64,000 bases of DNA from Pseudomonas fluorescens (GTDB lineage Bacteria > Pseudomonadota > Gammaproteobacteria > Pseudomonadales > Pseudomonadaceae). Positions 37,458 through 47,346 of the stretch are shown one piece after another (the stretch's first letter is position 1; each line of letters opens with the position of its first letter). The stretch spans positions 1 through 64,000 of the forward strand of contig NZ_CABVHQ010000020.1 in NCBI RefSeq assembly GCF_902497895.1, read 5' to 3'. A program made the translations under genes and the position numbers. The notes beneath the pieces were generated by a model that was given only the letters and a program-made list of their open reading frames with translations, was not told the DNA's origin and did no database searches.

Positions 37458-37678
37458 GGCTTGAATAAATCCGCGATTTTTGTGGTTGGATTCGAATTTT
37501 ATTCGAGATAACTACTATATGGCTGCTCACTTTGCACGAATATTCTGCATTACTTCGTTCATTATCTGCCCATCGTGTAGCCGCGGAAAACCCCTGAAAC
37601 CCGGCTCTCGCACCCAGGCTCGACCCGACTATCGCGATCTGCCCGGACGGCATGTCATTCAAGAAAACAGGACACTCA

Positions 37679-38929
37679 ATGACGACAAGAAACGATTGCC
37701 TGGCGCTTGATGCGCAGGATGCTCTGGCTCCTCTGCGTCAGCAGTTTGCGCTCCCCGACGGGGTGATCTATCTCGACGGCAACTCCCTGGGCGCGCGCCC
37801 GGTCGCAGCATTGGCGCGTGCTCAGGCAGTGATCGCCGAGGAATGGGGCAATGGCCTGATCCGCAGTTGGAACAGTGCCGGCTGGCGCGACCTGCCTGAG
37901 CGTCTGGGCAACCGCTTGGCGGGGTTGATTGGTGCAGGTGACGGTGAAGTGGTGGTGACCGACACCACCTCGATCAACCTGTTCAAGGTGCTCAGCGCCG
38001 CCCTGCGGGTGCAGGCCACACGGGCGCCGACCCGGCGGGTGATCGTCACCGAAACCAGCAACTTCCCGACCGATCTGTACATCGCCGAAGGCCTGGCAGA
38101 CATGCTGCAGCAGGGCTACTCCCTGCGTCTGGTCGACAGCCCCGAAGAGCTGCCGCAAGCGATTGACCAGGACACCGCAGTGGTCATGCTTACCCACGTC
38201 AACTACAAGACCGGCTACATGCACGACATGCAGGCCCTGACCGCGCTGAGCCACGAGTGTGGCGCGCTGGCGATCTGGGACCTGGCGCACTCCGCCGGCG
38301 CGGTGCCGGTTGATCTGCATCTGGCCGGCGCCGACTACGCCATCGGCTGCACCTACAAATACCTCAATGGCGGTCCCGGTTCGCAAGCCTTCGTCTGGGT
38401 TTCGCCTGAGTTGTGCGATCTGGTGACGCAACCGCTGTCCGGCTGGTTCGGCCATTCCCGGCAGTTCGCCATGGAGTCGCGTTACGAGCCGAGCAGCGGC
38501 ATCGCTCGTTATTTGTGCGGCACTCAACCGATCACCTCCTTGGCCATGGTCGAATGCGGCCTGGATATTTTCGCCCAGACCGACATGGCCAGCCTGCGCA
38601 GCAAGTCCCTGGCCCTGACTGATCTGTTCATCCAGCTGGTCGAGCAGCGCTGCGCTGCTCATGAGCTGACCCTGATCACCCCGCGCGAACACGCCAAACG
38701 TGGCAGCCATGTCAGCTTCGAACATCCCGAAGGTTATGCGGTGATCCAGGCGCTGATCGCCCGTGGCGTAATCGGTGATTACCGCGAACCGCGGATCATG
38801 CGCTTCGGCTTCACCCCGCTGTACACCAGCTTTACCGAGGTCTGGGATGCGGTGCAGATCCTTGGCGAGATTCTCGACCGGAAGACCTGGTCCCAGGAGC
38901 AGTTCCAGATCCGCCACAGCGTGACTTGA
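37679..38929 (+). CDS. kynU: Kynureninase
   Basis: KynU is the PLP enzyme that cleaves kynurenine to anthranilate and alanine; anthranilate then goes to AntABC. The protein is 416 aa, the length of the characterised P. fluorescens enzyme, and the PLP lysine is K227 in [14 protein letters not shown]. Other family segments are [11 protein letters not shown] and the phosphate-binding [10 protein letters not shown]. The ATG at 37679 with an upstream AGGA is chosen; an upstream in-frame ATG would add nine residues. Confidence 0.96.
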   Translation: MTTRNDCLALDAQDALAPLRQQFALPDGVIYLDGNSLGARPVAALARAQAVIAEEWGNGLIRSWNSAGWRDLPERLGNRLAGLIGAGDGEVVVTDTTSINLFKVLSAALRVQATRAPTRRVIVTETSNFPTDLYIAEGLADMLQQGYSLRLVDSPEELPQAIDQDTAVVMLTHVNYKTGYMHDMQALTALSHECGALAIWDLAHSAGAVPVDLHLAGADYAIGCTYKYLNGGPGSQAFVWVSPELCDLVTQPLSGWFGHSRQFAMESRYEPSSGIARYLCGTQPITSLAMVECGLDIFAQTDMASLRSKSLALTDLFIQLVEQRCAAHELTLITPREHAKRGSHVSFEHPEGYAVIQALIARGVIGDYREPRIMRFGFTPLYTSFTEVWDAVQILGEILDRKTWSQEQFQIRHSVT

Positions 38930-38953
38930 GCGGTCTGTCGCAAACCCGATCAC

Positions 38954-38961
38954 AATAATAA
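38954..38961 (+). promoter_or_regulatory. Candidate Hfq/Crc site before the kyn permease
   Basis: AATAATAA is joined to the AGGGGGG Shine-Dalgarno of the permease gene. It fits the A-rich Hfq/Crc target; function is inferred. Confidence 0.5.
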
Positions 38962-38975
38962 GGGGGGCACCCAGA

Positions 38976-40388
38976 GTGACCACGACCGACACTGGTTTTG
39001 AAAGCATATCCAACCGTGAACACGGCCTCAGACGCCAGCTCACTTCGGGGCAAATGAGCATGATCGCCATCGGCGGGGCGATCGGCACCGGGCTGTTCAT
39101 GGGCAGTGCCTACGCCATCGGTTATGCCGGGCCGAGCGTGCTGCTCAGCTATGCCATTGGCGCGATCATCACCCTGCTGTTGATGGGCTGCCTGGCGGAA
39201 ATGACCGTGGCCCATTCGACCTCGGGCTCGTTCGGCGCCTATGCCGAATTCTATGTCAGCCCGCTGGCCGGGTTCCTGGTGCGCTACGCCTATTGGGCGG
39301 CGATTGTGCTGGCGGTGGGCACGGAAGTGACGGCGGTGGCGATGTACATGAAGTACTGGTTCGCCAACGTCCCTGAATGGGTCTGGATTCTCTCGTTCTC
39401 CAGCATCCTGATTCTGCTCAACGCCATCAGCGTGAAGACCTTCGGCACCTTCGAGTACTGGTTCTCGACCATCAAGATCGGCGCGATTGTCGGCTTCATC
39501 ATCCTCGCGGTGTATGTGGTGTACGGTTCCGGCAACCCGGACTACGGCGTGCACAACTACACAGCCCATGGCGGTTTCTTTCCCAATGGTCTGCAAGGCA
39601 TGTGGATCGCGGTGATCGTGTCGATCTTCAGCTACCTGAGCGTAGAGATGATCGCGGTGGCCGCCGGTGAAGCGCAGGACCCGGAACGGGCGGTGAAGAA
39701 GGCCTTTCGCGCAACCATCGTGCGCCTGGTGGTGTTCTACCTGCTGACCCTGGCGCTGATGCTGGCGATTGTGCCGTGGGTCCAGGCCAGTCATGCCCAG
39801 AGCCCGTTCGTCACGGTCATGCAGACCATCGGTATTCCCGGTGCGACCGGGGTGATGAATTTCGTGATTCTGATCGCGGCGTTGTCGGCGATGAACAGTC
39901 AGTTGTACATCACCACCCGCATGATGTTCAGCCTGTCCCGTGGTGGTTATGCACCGAAGTCCATGGGGGTGCTGAGCAAGACCGGGATCCCGCTCAATGC
40001 CTTGTTGCTGTCGAGTTCAGGCATTGCCCTGGCGACGTTGCTCAACGTGCTGTACCCGGAAAGCTCGTTCACCTTGATGATGGCGATTTCCATGTTCGGC
40101 GCGATCTTCACCTGGTTCATGATCTTCCTGACCCACTACTGCTTCCGCCGCTACCACGAGCGCAACGGCGAGCGGCAACTGTCCTTCCGTATGCGCCTGT
40201 TTCCCTACAGCACCTTGTTGGGGCTGGTGCTGATGGGCGCGGTGATGATCACCACTTACTTCACCGAAGACTTCAAGATGACCCTGGTGTTCGGTGTGCC
40301 TTTCCTGCTGATTCTCACGTTGGTCTACGGGATTTTCTTTAGAAAACCCAAGGCCGCCGCAGCCTTGAATCCACTGCCAAAGGTTTAA
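38976..40388 (+). CDS. Amino-acid permease (APC/AAT family) linked to kynU
   Basis: This 470-aa inner-membrane transporter has about twelve spans and the AAT signature LTSGQMSMIAIGGAIGTGLF. It begins at GTG 38976 after a strong AGGGGGG ribosome-binding site, 46 bp past kynU, so it is probably in the same operon. It likely takes up tryptophan, kynurenine or another aromatic amino acid; this is inferred from position only. It is clearly different from the permease at 22297. Confidence 0.85.
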   Translation: MTTTDTGFESISNREHGLRRQLTSGQMSMIAIGGAIGTGLFMGSAYAIGYAGPSVLLSYAIGAIITLLLMGCLAEMTVAHSTSGSFGAYAEFYVSPLAGFLVRYAYWAAIVLAVGTEVTAVAMYMKYWFANVPEWVWILSFSSILILLNAISVKTFGTFEYWFSTIKIGAIVGFIILAVYVVYGSGNPDYGVHNYTAHGGFFPNGLQGMWIAVIVSIFSYLSVEMIAVAAGEAQDPERAVKKAFRATIVRLVVFYLLTLALMLAIVPWVQASHAQSPFVTVMQTIGIPGATGVMNFVILIAALSAMNSQLYITTRMMFSLSRGGYAPKSMGVLSKTGIPLNALLLSSSGIALATLLNVLYPESSFTLMMAISMFGAIFTWFMIFLTHYCFRRYHERNGERQLSFRMRLFPYSTLLGLVLMGAVMITTYFTEDFKMTLVFGVPFLLILTLVYGIFFRKPKAAAALNPLPKV

Positions 40389-40485
40389 CGCAAAACAGCG
40401 ATCAACGGCTGGTGTCGTTTGCTCATCGGACCGCTGCGGAACAGGAAACCCTGAGGGTAAAGTCTGCCCTTGGGGGAGAGTCGCG

Positions 40486-41370
40486 CTAGTCGCTGAGCAA
40501 GGCCTCAAGCAAGGCCCTGGCATAGCCGGGTAGATGGTCGAATGAACGCGCGCACAGCAGCAACTTTCGCTGAGCCCAGTCTTCCTGCAGTGCGACGCTT
40601 TTGAACGGCTGATCACCCGTCCAGCGCTGGACCGCCGCCAGTGGCACGATTGCCACTGCGGCGCCGCGAGCGACCATGCGGATCACCCCGTCGAAGCCTT
40701 CGGCGCGGATGCGGATTTGCATGCGGATACCGGTGTGCAGCGCCTGTTCTTCCAGGTACACCGCCAGCGCGCTATTGGCGGCCAGACCGACGTAGTCGTG
40801 AAGCAAGGTGTCGCTGAAACTCGGTGGCTCGCCGTCGGCCAAGGGATGATCGGGTGGCATGATCAGCACCAGCGGGTCGTCGCGAAAGGGCAGGGTTTCC
40901 AGGTCGTGGGTGTCCACGGCGTCGGAGACGATGCCCAGATCGGCCGCGCCCTGGCGCAGGGCGTGGGCGATGCGTTGGCTCGGCAATTCTTGCAGGTCGA
41001 TGTCGAGGTTGGGGTGACTGCGCAGAAAGTCCGCGAGCAGTTCCGGCAGGTACTCGGTGATTGCCGTGGTGTTGCACAACAGCCGCACCTGACCTTTGAC
41101 GCCCTTGGCGTACTCGGCCAGATCCTGTTGCATGTGCTCGGCGTGTTGCAGCAACACCCGGGCATGTTGCGCCAGGGCCTTGCCGGCTGGAGTAGGGCTG
41201 ACGCCCCGCCGCCCACGCTCCAGAAAAGGCGTGCCCAGCGAAGCTTCCAGCGCCCGGATCCGCGCACTGGCCGCCGCCAGCGACAGATGGCTGCGGGCGG
41301 CGCCGGCGGTGATATTGCCGGCTTCGAGGATGTTCAAGTACAGGCGAAGGTCGGTCAGGTCGAAGTGCAT
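40486..41370 (-). CDS. LysR-family transcriptional regulator
   Basis: This 294-aa protein has a LysR N-terminus (LTDLRLYLNILEAGNITAGA, SHLSLAAASARIRALEASLG) and a substrate-binding-like C-terminus. It is divergent from the TSUP transporter gene at 41615, with a REPIN in the gap, so it may regulate that transporter. The effector is unknown; it resembles LysR proteins found beside sulphite or organosulphonate exporters, but this is only an impression. Confidence 0.85.
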   Translation of the reverse strand: MHFDLTDLRLYLNILEAGNITAGAARSHLSLAAASARIRALEASLGTPFLERGRRGVSPTPAGKALAQHARVLLQHAEHMQQDLAEYAKGVKGQVRLLCNTTAITEYLPELLADFLRSHPNLDIDLQELPSQRIAHALRQGAADLGIVSDAVDTHDLETLPFRDDPLVLIMPPDHPLADGEPPSFSDTLLHDYVGLAANSALAVYLEEQALHTGIRMQIRIRAEGFDGVIRMVARGAAVAIVPLAAVQRWTGDQPFKSVALQEDWAQRKLLLCARSFDHLPGYARALLEALLSD

Positions 41371-41416
41371 GTGAAGTCGCCTGAGATGAGTGAGTTATGA
41401 GTTGACCGGGCTGACG

Positions 41417-41515
41417 CCTTCGCGAGCAAGCTCGCTCCCACATTGGATTTGCAGTGCACACATAATTTGCACCCAGCATATATTCCCTGTGGGAGCGAGC
41501 TTGCTCGCGATGGCG
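41417..41515. repeat. REPIN (GGGAGCGAGCTTGCTCGCGA type)
   Basis: CTTCGCGAGCAAGCTCGCTCCCACA and TGTGGGAGCGAGCTTGCTCGCGA are inverted around a 37-bp AT-rich spacer. It lies in the divergent gap upstream of the TSUP gene. Confidence 0.93.
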
Positions 41516-41614
41516 TCGGCAGCTTCAACAAAATCTTCAGGCTCTTGCAGAGCAAGAGGCTGCCTCAGTATATGGCAGATTTTCAAGGTCGATCCCAGGC
41601 TTCAGGATTACGCC

Positions 41615-42379
41615 ATGAATACTCTCGTCGCGTTCTACCAAAACCTCGGCCTGGCCTTGTCTCTGTTGGTCATCGGCACCTTCCTGCTGGCCGGCATGAT
41701 CAAAGGCGTGATCGGCCTCGGCCTGCCGACCATCGCCATGGGCCTGCTCGGTCTGGCTATGCTGCCGACGCAGGCTGCGGCGCTGCTGATCATCCCGGCG
41801 ACTGTGACCAATGTCTGGCAACTGGCCTTTGGCGGGCATTTGAGTGGGCTGGTCAAACGGTTGTGGCCGATGCTGCTGGCGATTTTCGTCGGCACCGGCG
41901 CAGGTACCTTTTGGCTGGGAATCGAAGGTGGATATTGGGTGGTGCGGGCGCTGGGCGCGGCGTTGTTGCTCTATGCCTTGAGCGGTCTGTTCTTGCCGAC
42001 CTTGCGGGTGAACGCCGGCACCGAGCGCTGGCTCGGCCCGCTCTGCGGCGTACTGACCGGCATCATCACCTCGGCCACTGGCGTCTTCGTGATTCCGGCC
42101 GTGCCGTACCTTCAGGCGCTGGGTTTGAGCAAGGATCAACTGGTGCAGGCCCTGGGCCTGTCGTTCACCGTTTCAATACTGGCGCTGGCCGCCGGTCTGC
42201 TCTGGCGCGGGGCGTTGGGAGGCGGCGAGCTGAGTGCTTCGCTGCTCGCCCTGATGCCGGCGTTGCTGGGCATGTTGCTGGGGCAGTGGTTGCGCCAGCG
42301 AATCAGTGCCGTGCTGTTCAAGCGGGTGTTCTTCATTGGCCTCGGATTACTCGGCGGCCACCTGTTGATCAGCGGCTAG
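41615..42379 (+). CDS. TSUP-family (TauE/SafE) membrane transporter
   Basis: This 254-aa inner-membrane protein has seven or eight hydrophobic segments and the TauE/SafE (DUF81) features: GMIKGVIGLGLPTIAMGLL near residues 26-44 and the second repeat TGIITSATGVFVIPAVPYLQ. The family exports sulphite or other small anions; the substrate here is unknown. The ATG at 41615 is chosen because the longer frame runs through a REPIN. It converges with the next gene and overlaps it by 11 bp. Confidence 0.85.
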   Translation: MNTLVAFYQNLGLALSLLVIGTFLLAGMIKGVIGLGLPTIAMGLLGLAMLPTQAAALLIIPATVTNVWQLAFGGHLSGLVKRLWPMLLAIFVGTGAGTFWLGIEGGYWVVRALGAALLLYALSGLFLPTLRVNAGTERWLGPLCGVLTGIITSATGVFVIPAVPYLQALGLSKDQLVQALGLSFTVSILALAAGLLWRGALGGGELSASLLALMPALLGMLLGQWLRQRISAVLFKRVFFIGLGLLGGHLLISG

Positions 42380-42683
42380 CGGATGACGGGCTGAGCATGT
42401 CAATGCGGCGGATATCGAAATCGCATTCCAGGTAATCCATGCGCTGCTCGAAGAACTGCTTCATGTGCGGCAGGTTCGAATGCACATCCAGATGCGCCCG
42501 GGATTGCCAGATTTCGTAAAAGATAAACAGCGTCGGGTCCTGCTGGTCGCGCAGCATGTGGTATTCGATGCAGCCGGGCTCGGCGCGGCTCGGTTCCACG
42601 TAGGCGCGGAACAGCGCTTCGAAGGCTTCGGCTTTTTCCGGTTTGGTCTGGGCGTGCAGGATGAAGCCGTGCAATTCACACAT
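42369..42683 (-). CDS. Antibiotic biosynthesis monooxygenase (ABM)-fold protein
   Basis: This 104-aa protein has the small ferredoxin-like ABM fold: an opening strand FILHAQTKPEKAEAFEALF, EPGCIEYHMLRDQ and LFIFYEIWQSRAHLDVH are typical. Such proteins are quinol monooxygenases like YgiN or unnamed cytosolic enzymes. Adjacent mdaB (quinone reductase), read from the opposite strand, echoes the E. coli mdaB-ygiN pairing. GAGGAG precedes the ATG at 42683. Confidence 0.85.
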   Translation of the reverse strand: MCELHGFILHAQTKPEKAEAFEALFRAYVEPSRAEPGCIEYHMLRDQQDPTLFIFYEIWQSRAHLDVHSNLPHMKQFFEQRMDYLECDFDIRRIDMLSPSSASR

Positions 42684-42882
42684 GTCGATCTCCTCAAGTC
42701 TGGGTTCGAAAAGTCTACGACAACAATCCACTAGCGATTCGTGCGTGTGGGTCAAATGTATTTTGCCTGTTTCCGGCTTATTCCCTTAGCGCCCGATCGA
42801 TACCCTGTCGTCATCATTTTTAACCTTCTCAATCCAGCGACTTATCCACAGCGCTGCGCATTGGACCCTGATGAGGCTCCCC

Positions 42883-43473
42883 ATGAAAAAAGTCCTGTTG
42901 CTCAACGGTGGCAAGAAATTCGCCCACTCCGACGGTCGCTACAACTCGACGCTGCATGACGCCGCGCTGAGCGTGCTGGATCGCGGCGGTGTCGATGTGA
43001 AAGTCACCCACATCGACGAGGGTTACGACCTCGCGGAAGAGGTCGCCAAGTACCTTTGGTCCGACGTAATCATTTATCAGATGCCGGGCTGGTGGATGGG
43101 CGCGCCGTGGACCGTCAAGAAGTACATTGACGAAGTCTTTACCGAAGGCCACGGCAGCCTGTACGCCAGCGACGGCCGCACCCGTTCCGATGCCTCGCAG
43201 AAATACGGCAGCGGCGGCCTGTTGCAGGGCAAGCAATACATGCTCTCGCTGACCTGGAACGCACCGCAGCAAGCCTTCGACGACCCGACCGACTTCTTCG
43301 AAGCCAAGGGCGTGGACTCGGTGTATTTCCCATTCCACAAGGCCAACACCTTCCTCGGCATGACCGGTCTGCCGACCTTCCTCTGCGTCGACGTGATGAA
43401 GCGTCCAGCCATCGAGGCCGACGTGGCGCGCTACGAGCAGCACCTGAAAGAGGTTTTCAACCTGCCGCGGTAA
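42883..43473 (+). CDS. mdaB: NADPH-quinone reductase MdaB
   Basis: MdaB reduces quinones by two electrons with NADPH and FAD, protecting against redox cycling. The 196-aa flavodoxin-like protein shows KKVLLLNGGKKFAHSDGR, IIYQMPGWWMGAPWTVKKY and the C-terminal MKRPAIEADVARYEQHLKEV, as in the family. The ATG at 42883 follows GAGG; an upstream ATG would add four residues. The ABM protein gene is divergent on its left. Confidence 0.93.
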   Translation: MKKVLLLNGGKKFAHSDGRYNSTLHDAALSVLDRGGVDVKVTHIDEGYDLAEEVAKYLWSDVIIYQMPGWWMGAPWTVKKYIDEVFTEGHGSLYASDGRTRSDASQKYGSGGLLQGKQYMLSLTWNAPQQAFDDPTDFFEAKGVDSVYFPFHKANTFLGMTGLPTFLCVDVMKRPAIEADVARYEQHLKEVFNLPR

Positions 43474-43524
43474 GCTTCCTTTTGCCCAACATCGGGCTAC
43501 TATCGACGCATCAGCAGCGACGAC

Positions 43525-43658
43525 CTGTGGCGAGGGGGCTTGCCCCCGCTCGGCTGCGCAGCAGTCGTAAAACCAGTGCACGCGCTCTATCTGAAGATAC
43601 GCGGTGACTGGTTTTAGGACCGCTTCGCGCTCCAGCGGGGGCAAGCCCCCTCGCCACA
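43525..43658. repeat. REPIN (GGCGAGGGGGCTTG type)
   Basis: CTGTGGCGAGGGGGCTTGCC and GCAAGCCCCCTCGCCACA are inverted around inner arms CGGCTGCGCAGCAGTCG and GACCGCTTCGCGCTCC, between mdaB and the next LysR gene. Confidence 0.9.
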
Positions 43659-43698
43659 ATTAAGCGGTCGCCGGGACAACTCGATAAAGAGGGGATAT

Positions 43699-44610
43699 GT
43701 GAAAGCCAGATCCGATGAGTTGCAGATTTTCGTCTGCGTGATCGAGTGCGGGTCGATTTCCGCGGCGGCCGAACAGGTCGGGCAAACCCCTTCGGCGGTC
43801 AGCCGCACGCTGTCGCGGCTCGAGGCCAAGCTGGATACCACGCTGATCAACCGCACCACGCGGCGCATGGACCTGACCGAAGAGGGCAAGTACTTCTTCG
43901 AGCACGCCAAGCGGATTCTCGAACAAATGGATCACCTTGAAGAGCGCTTGTCCTCGCGCCAGCAGACGCCCTCGGGTCGCTTGCGGATCAACGCCGCCTC
44001 GCCGTTCATGCTCCACGCCATCGTGCCGTACATCGACGAATTTCGCCGTTTGTACCCGGACATCCAGCTGGAACTCAACAGCAACGACCTGATCATCGAT
44101 TTGCTCGAACAAAGCACCGATATCGCCATTCGCATCGGGCCGTTGGCGGATTCGACGCTGCATGCCCGCTCCCTGGGTTGCAGCCCGCTGCACATCCTCG
44201 CCAGCCCCGGGTACCTGGAAAAACACGGCACACCGACGACCGTAGCGGAACTGGCCGGGCATTCGCTGCTGGGCTTTACCCAGACCGAAAGCCTCAATCA
44301 TTGGCCATTGCGGCATGCCCAGGGTGACCGCTGGCAGATTCAGCCGGGAATCTGCGCATCCAGCGGTGAGACCCTGCGCCATCTGGCCCTGGAGGGACAG
44401 GGCATTGCCTGCCTGTCGCACTTCATGACCATCGATGACATCAAGGCCGGTCGCTTGACGGTGCTATTGGCCGAAGCCAATAGCGGTTATCGCCAACCGA
44501 TCAATGCGGTGTACTACCGTAACTCGCAGCTGGCGTTGCGCATTCAATGCTTCCTCGACTTTATTCAGAGCAAGCTGGCGGCCTATGCCATGACGGTGTT
44601 CGAGGGCTGA
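43699..44610 (+). CDS. LysR-family transcriptional regulator
   Basis: This 303-aa LysR protein starts at GTG 43699 after AGAGGGG and has the winged helix (SDELQIFVCVIECGSISAAA, QVGQTPSAVSRTLSRLEAKL) and effector domain. It precedes the epimerase gene in the same direction by about 100 bp. The target is unknown; the neighbouring epimerase or mdaB is possible. Confidence 0.88.
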   Translation: MKARSDELQIFVCVIECGSISAAAEQVGQTPSAVSRTLSRLEAKLDTTLINRTTRRMDLTEEGKYFFEHAKRILEQMDHLEERLSSRQQTPSGRLRINAASPFMLHAIVPYIDEFRRLYPDIQLELNSNDLIIDLLEQSTDIAIRIGPLADSTLHARSLGCSPLHILASPGYLEKHGTPTTVAELAGHSLLGFTQTESLNHWPLRHAQGDRWQIQPGICASSGETLRHLALEGQGIACLSHFMTIDDIKAGRLTVLLAEANSGYRQPINAVYYRNSQLALRIQCFLDFIQSKLAAYAMTVFEG

Positions 44611-44713
44611 TTCGTGAGCTCTGCGCAAGATTGAATTGGGCAACCTGGACTTTTTCTGCCGGGATCAGTCCTCGATACTTGTTCCATCACTTACTCACGC
44701 AGGAGTCCTCTCC

Positions 44714-45607
44714 ATGAAAGTATTCGTAACCGGTGCCGCAGGTTTTATCGGTGGCTCCATCGCCACCGGTCTGGTCAAGGCCGGTCATCGAGTCACCGGC
44801 CTGGTACGCAGTGCCGAACAAGCTAAAGAAATGACCGCATTGGGCATTACCCCAGTGATCGGTACCCTCGACGACAGCGACCTGCTGGCCGAACAGGCTC
44901 GCGCCGCTGACGCGGTGATCAACGCCGCCAGCAGCGACCATCGCGGTGCGGTCGAAGCCTTGCTCGGTGCGCTGCGCGGGACGAACAAAACCTTCCTGCA
45001 CACCAGCGGTTCGAGCATTGTCGGTGATGCCAGTGGCGGCAAATCCAGCGACGTCATCTACTACGAAGACAAGCTGCCTGAGCCGACTGTGGACAAGGCA
45101 GCTCGGGTGGCCATCGACAACCTGATCCTCGCCGCGGCGCGCGAAGGCGTGAACTCGGCGGTGATCTGCAACACGCTGATCTATGGCCACAGCCTCGGCG
45201 TCAAGCGCGACAGCGTACAGTTGCCACGCTTGCTCAAACAGGCGGGTAAAAGCGGCGTGGTCCGGCATGTCGGCCCGGGTCGGAACATCTGGTCCAACGT
45301 GCATATCGAAGACGTGGTCGCGCTGTACCTGCTGGCGCTGGAGAAGAATGTGCCTGGCACTTTCTACTTCGTCGAAAGCGGCGAAGCGTCCTTCATCGAA
45401 ATGACCACGGCCATCGCTCAGGCGCTGAAACTGGGTCAACCGCAAGACTGGCCGCTGGCCGACGCCGAAGCCGAGTGGGGTTATGAAATGGCCAACTACG
45501 GCCTGGGCTCCAACAGCCGGGTGCGCGGCAAACATGCCCGTGAACTGCTCGGTTGGGCGCCGCAGCGGACATCGGTGGTGGAGTGGATTCGTAACGAGAT
45601 GGTGTGA
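44714..45607 (+). CDS. NAD(P)-dependent epimerase/dehydratase-like extended SDR
   Basis: This 297-aa extended short-chain dehydrogenase has a GAAGFIG cofactor motif at residues 7-13, followed by LVRSAEQAKEM, which suggests NADP preference. It is closest in style to the NmrA/epimerase-type proteins often annotated as SDR family. The usual YxxxK is replaced in part (HTSGSSIVGD is present). Substrate unknown. AGGAG lies eight bases before the ATG at 44714. Confidence 0.82.
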   Translation: MKVFVTGAAGFIGGSIATGLVKAGHRVTGLVRSAEQAKEMTALGITPVIGTLDDSDLLAEQARAADAVINAASSDHRGAVEALLGALRGTNKTFLHTSGSSIVGDASGGKSSDVIYYEDKLPEPTVDKAARVAIDNLILAAAREGVNSAVICNTLIYGHSLGVKRDSVQLPRLLKQAGKSGVVRHVGPGRNIWSNVHIEDVVALYLLALEKNVPGTFYFVESGEASFIEMTTAIAQALKLGQPQDWPLADAEAEWGYEMANYGLGSNSRVRGKHARELLGWAPQRTSVVEWIRNEMV

Positions 45608-45630
45608 TTCTCGCTTGAAACCGAGGTGAG

Positions 45631-45727
45631 GCCATCGCGAGCAAGCCCGCTCCCACAATAGATCGCATCGCTCCAAGAAATATGGGCTGGCGCGGGACCT
45701 GTGGGAGCGAGCTTGCTCGCGATGGCG
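45631..45727. repeat. REPIN (GGGAGCGAGCTTGCTCGCGA type)
   Basis: GCCATCGCGAGCAAGCCCGCTCCCACA and TGTGGGAGCGAGCTTGCTCGCGATGGC (each read in pieces) are inverted around a 43-bp spacer, between the convergent epimerase and SulP genes. Confidence 0.92.
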
Positions 45728-45764
45728 GCTTCAGCTTCACCGCAAGCTTGGGGCTAAACCTGGA

Positions 45765-47252
45765 TCAATGCTCCAACAACCGCTCAATCCCCTCCGGCTT
45801 GTCATGCACGCCAAAGCGATCCACCAGGGTCGCGCTCGCTTCATTCAATCCCAGCACTTCAACCTCGGCGCCAGCGCTGCGCAACTTGAGCACCACCTTG
45901 TCCAGGGCCGCGACGGCGGTGATGTCCCAGAAGTGCGCGTGGGTCAGGTCGATGCAGACCTTGGGCAGGGTTTCCTGGAGATCGAAGGCGGCGCTGAATT
46001 TGTCGGCGGAGCTGAAGAACACCTGGCCGATCACCCGGTAGGTGCGCTGCGGGTTGTCGGCATCCACCGATGATTCCACCGCCAGGTAATGGCCCATCTT
46101 GTTGGCGAAAAACATCGCCGCCAGCAGCACCCCGGCCAGGACCCCATATGCCAGATTGTGCGTGCCAACCACCACCGCCACGGTGACCACCATCACGATG
46201 TTGGTCGAAATGGGGTAGCGTTTGAGATTGCGCAACGAGTCCCAGCTGAAGGTGCCGATGGAGACCATGATCATCACCGCCACCAGCGCGGCCATCGGAA
46301 TACGGCTGACCCAGTCGCTGAGAAACACCACCATGAATAACAAGGCGACCCCGGCAATCAAGGTCGACAACCGCGTGCGGCCACCGGATTTCACGTTGAT
46401 CACCGACTGACCGATCATCGCGCAGCCGCCCATGCCGCCGAGTAAACCAGTGGCGATATTGGCCAGGCCCTGGCCTTTGCATTCGCGGTTCTTGTCGCTC
46501 GGGGTGTCGGTCATTTCGTCGACGATGGTCGCGGTCATCATCGACTCCAGCAGACCGACCACCGCCATCGCCGCCGAGTACGGGAAGATGATCTTCAGCG
46601 TCTCCAGGTTCAGCGGCACATCCGGCCAGAGGAAAATCGGCAGCGTGTCCGGCAGCGCGCCCATGTCGCCGACGGTGCGGATATCCAGGCCCAGCCACAG
46701 CGCCACGCCGGTCAGCACCAGGATGCACACCAGGGGCGAGGGAATGACCCTGCCGATCTTCGGCACATAGGGGAACAGGTAGATGATCCCGAGGCCGGCG
46801 GCGGTCATGGCGTAGACATGCCAGGTGACGTTGATTAGCTCCGGCAACTGGGCCATGAAAATCAGAATCGCCAGCGCGTTGACGAAACCGGTGACCACCG
46901 AGCGCGAGACAAAACGCATCAACGAACCAAGCTTGAGAAACCCGGCACCGATCTGCAGCGCGCCGCACAGCAGGGTGGCCGCCAGCAGGTATTGCAGGCC
47001 GTGGTCCTTTACCAGCGTCACCATCAGCAACGCCATGGCACCGGTCGCGGCGGAAATCATCCCCGGCCGACCACCGGCGAAAGCAATCACCACCGCCATA
47101 CTGAACGAGGCATACAGACCGATCTTCGGATCGACCCCGGCAATGATCGAAAAGGCGATGGCTTCGGGGATCAGCGCAAGCGCAACCACCAGACCGGCCA
47201 GCACGTCGGCGCGGATGTTGGAGAACCAGTGTTGTTTGACGGTTGAAAGCAT
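45765..47252 (-). CDS. SulP-family anion transporter with STAS domain
   Basis: This 495-aa inner-membrane protein has the SulP core with 10-14 spans ([40 protein letters not shown]) and a C-terminal STAS domain from about residue 390 ([20 protein letters not shown]). Bacterial SulP proteins carry sulphate, bicarbonate or dicarboxylates; the substrate cannot be told here. No carbonic anhydrase gene is adjacent. It is monocistronic. Confidence 0.9.
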   Translation of the reverse strand: MLSTVKQHWFSNIRADVLAGLVVALALIPEAIAFSIIAGVDPKIGLYASFSMAVVIAFAGGRPGMISAATGAMALLMVTLVKDHGLQYLLAATLLCGALQIGAGFLKLGSLMRFVSRSVVTGFVNALAILIFMAQLPELINVTWHVYAMTAAGLGIIYLFPYVPKIGRVIPSPLVCILVLTGVALWLGLDIRTVGDMGALPDTLPIFLWPDVPLNLETLKIIFPYSAAMAVVGLLESMMTATIVDEMTDTPSDKNRECKGQGLANIATGLLGGMGGCAMIGQSVINVKSGGRTRLSTLIAGVALLFMVVFLSDWVSRIPMAALVAVMIMVSIGTFSWDSLRNLKRYPISTNIVMVVTVAVVVGTHNLAYGVLAGVLLAAMFFANKMGHYLAVESSVDADNPQRTYRVIGQVFFSSADKFSAAFDLQETLPKVCIDLTHAHFWDITAVAALDKVVLKLRSAGAEVEVLGLNEASATLVDRFGVHDKPEGIERLLEH

Positions 47253-47346
47253 CGAGGTGTCCAGGGTAGAGCGGGGAGTGCGAAGGGCGTGAGTTTACGG
47301 GAGTGGGGAAGAGGGTGCGACCAACCCGTCAGTGTCGGGCGCAAAC

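Noticed and set aside
37676..39100. 474-codon open frame antisense to kynU
   Set aside because: kynU on the other strand is complete with its PLP lysine; this frame has no recognisable domain.
41390..41614. N-terminal extension of the TSUP gene
   Set aside because: The extension reads through both arms of a REPIN, and family proteins start near MNTLVAFYQ.
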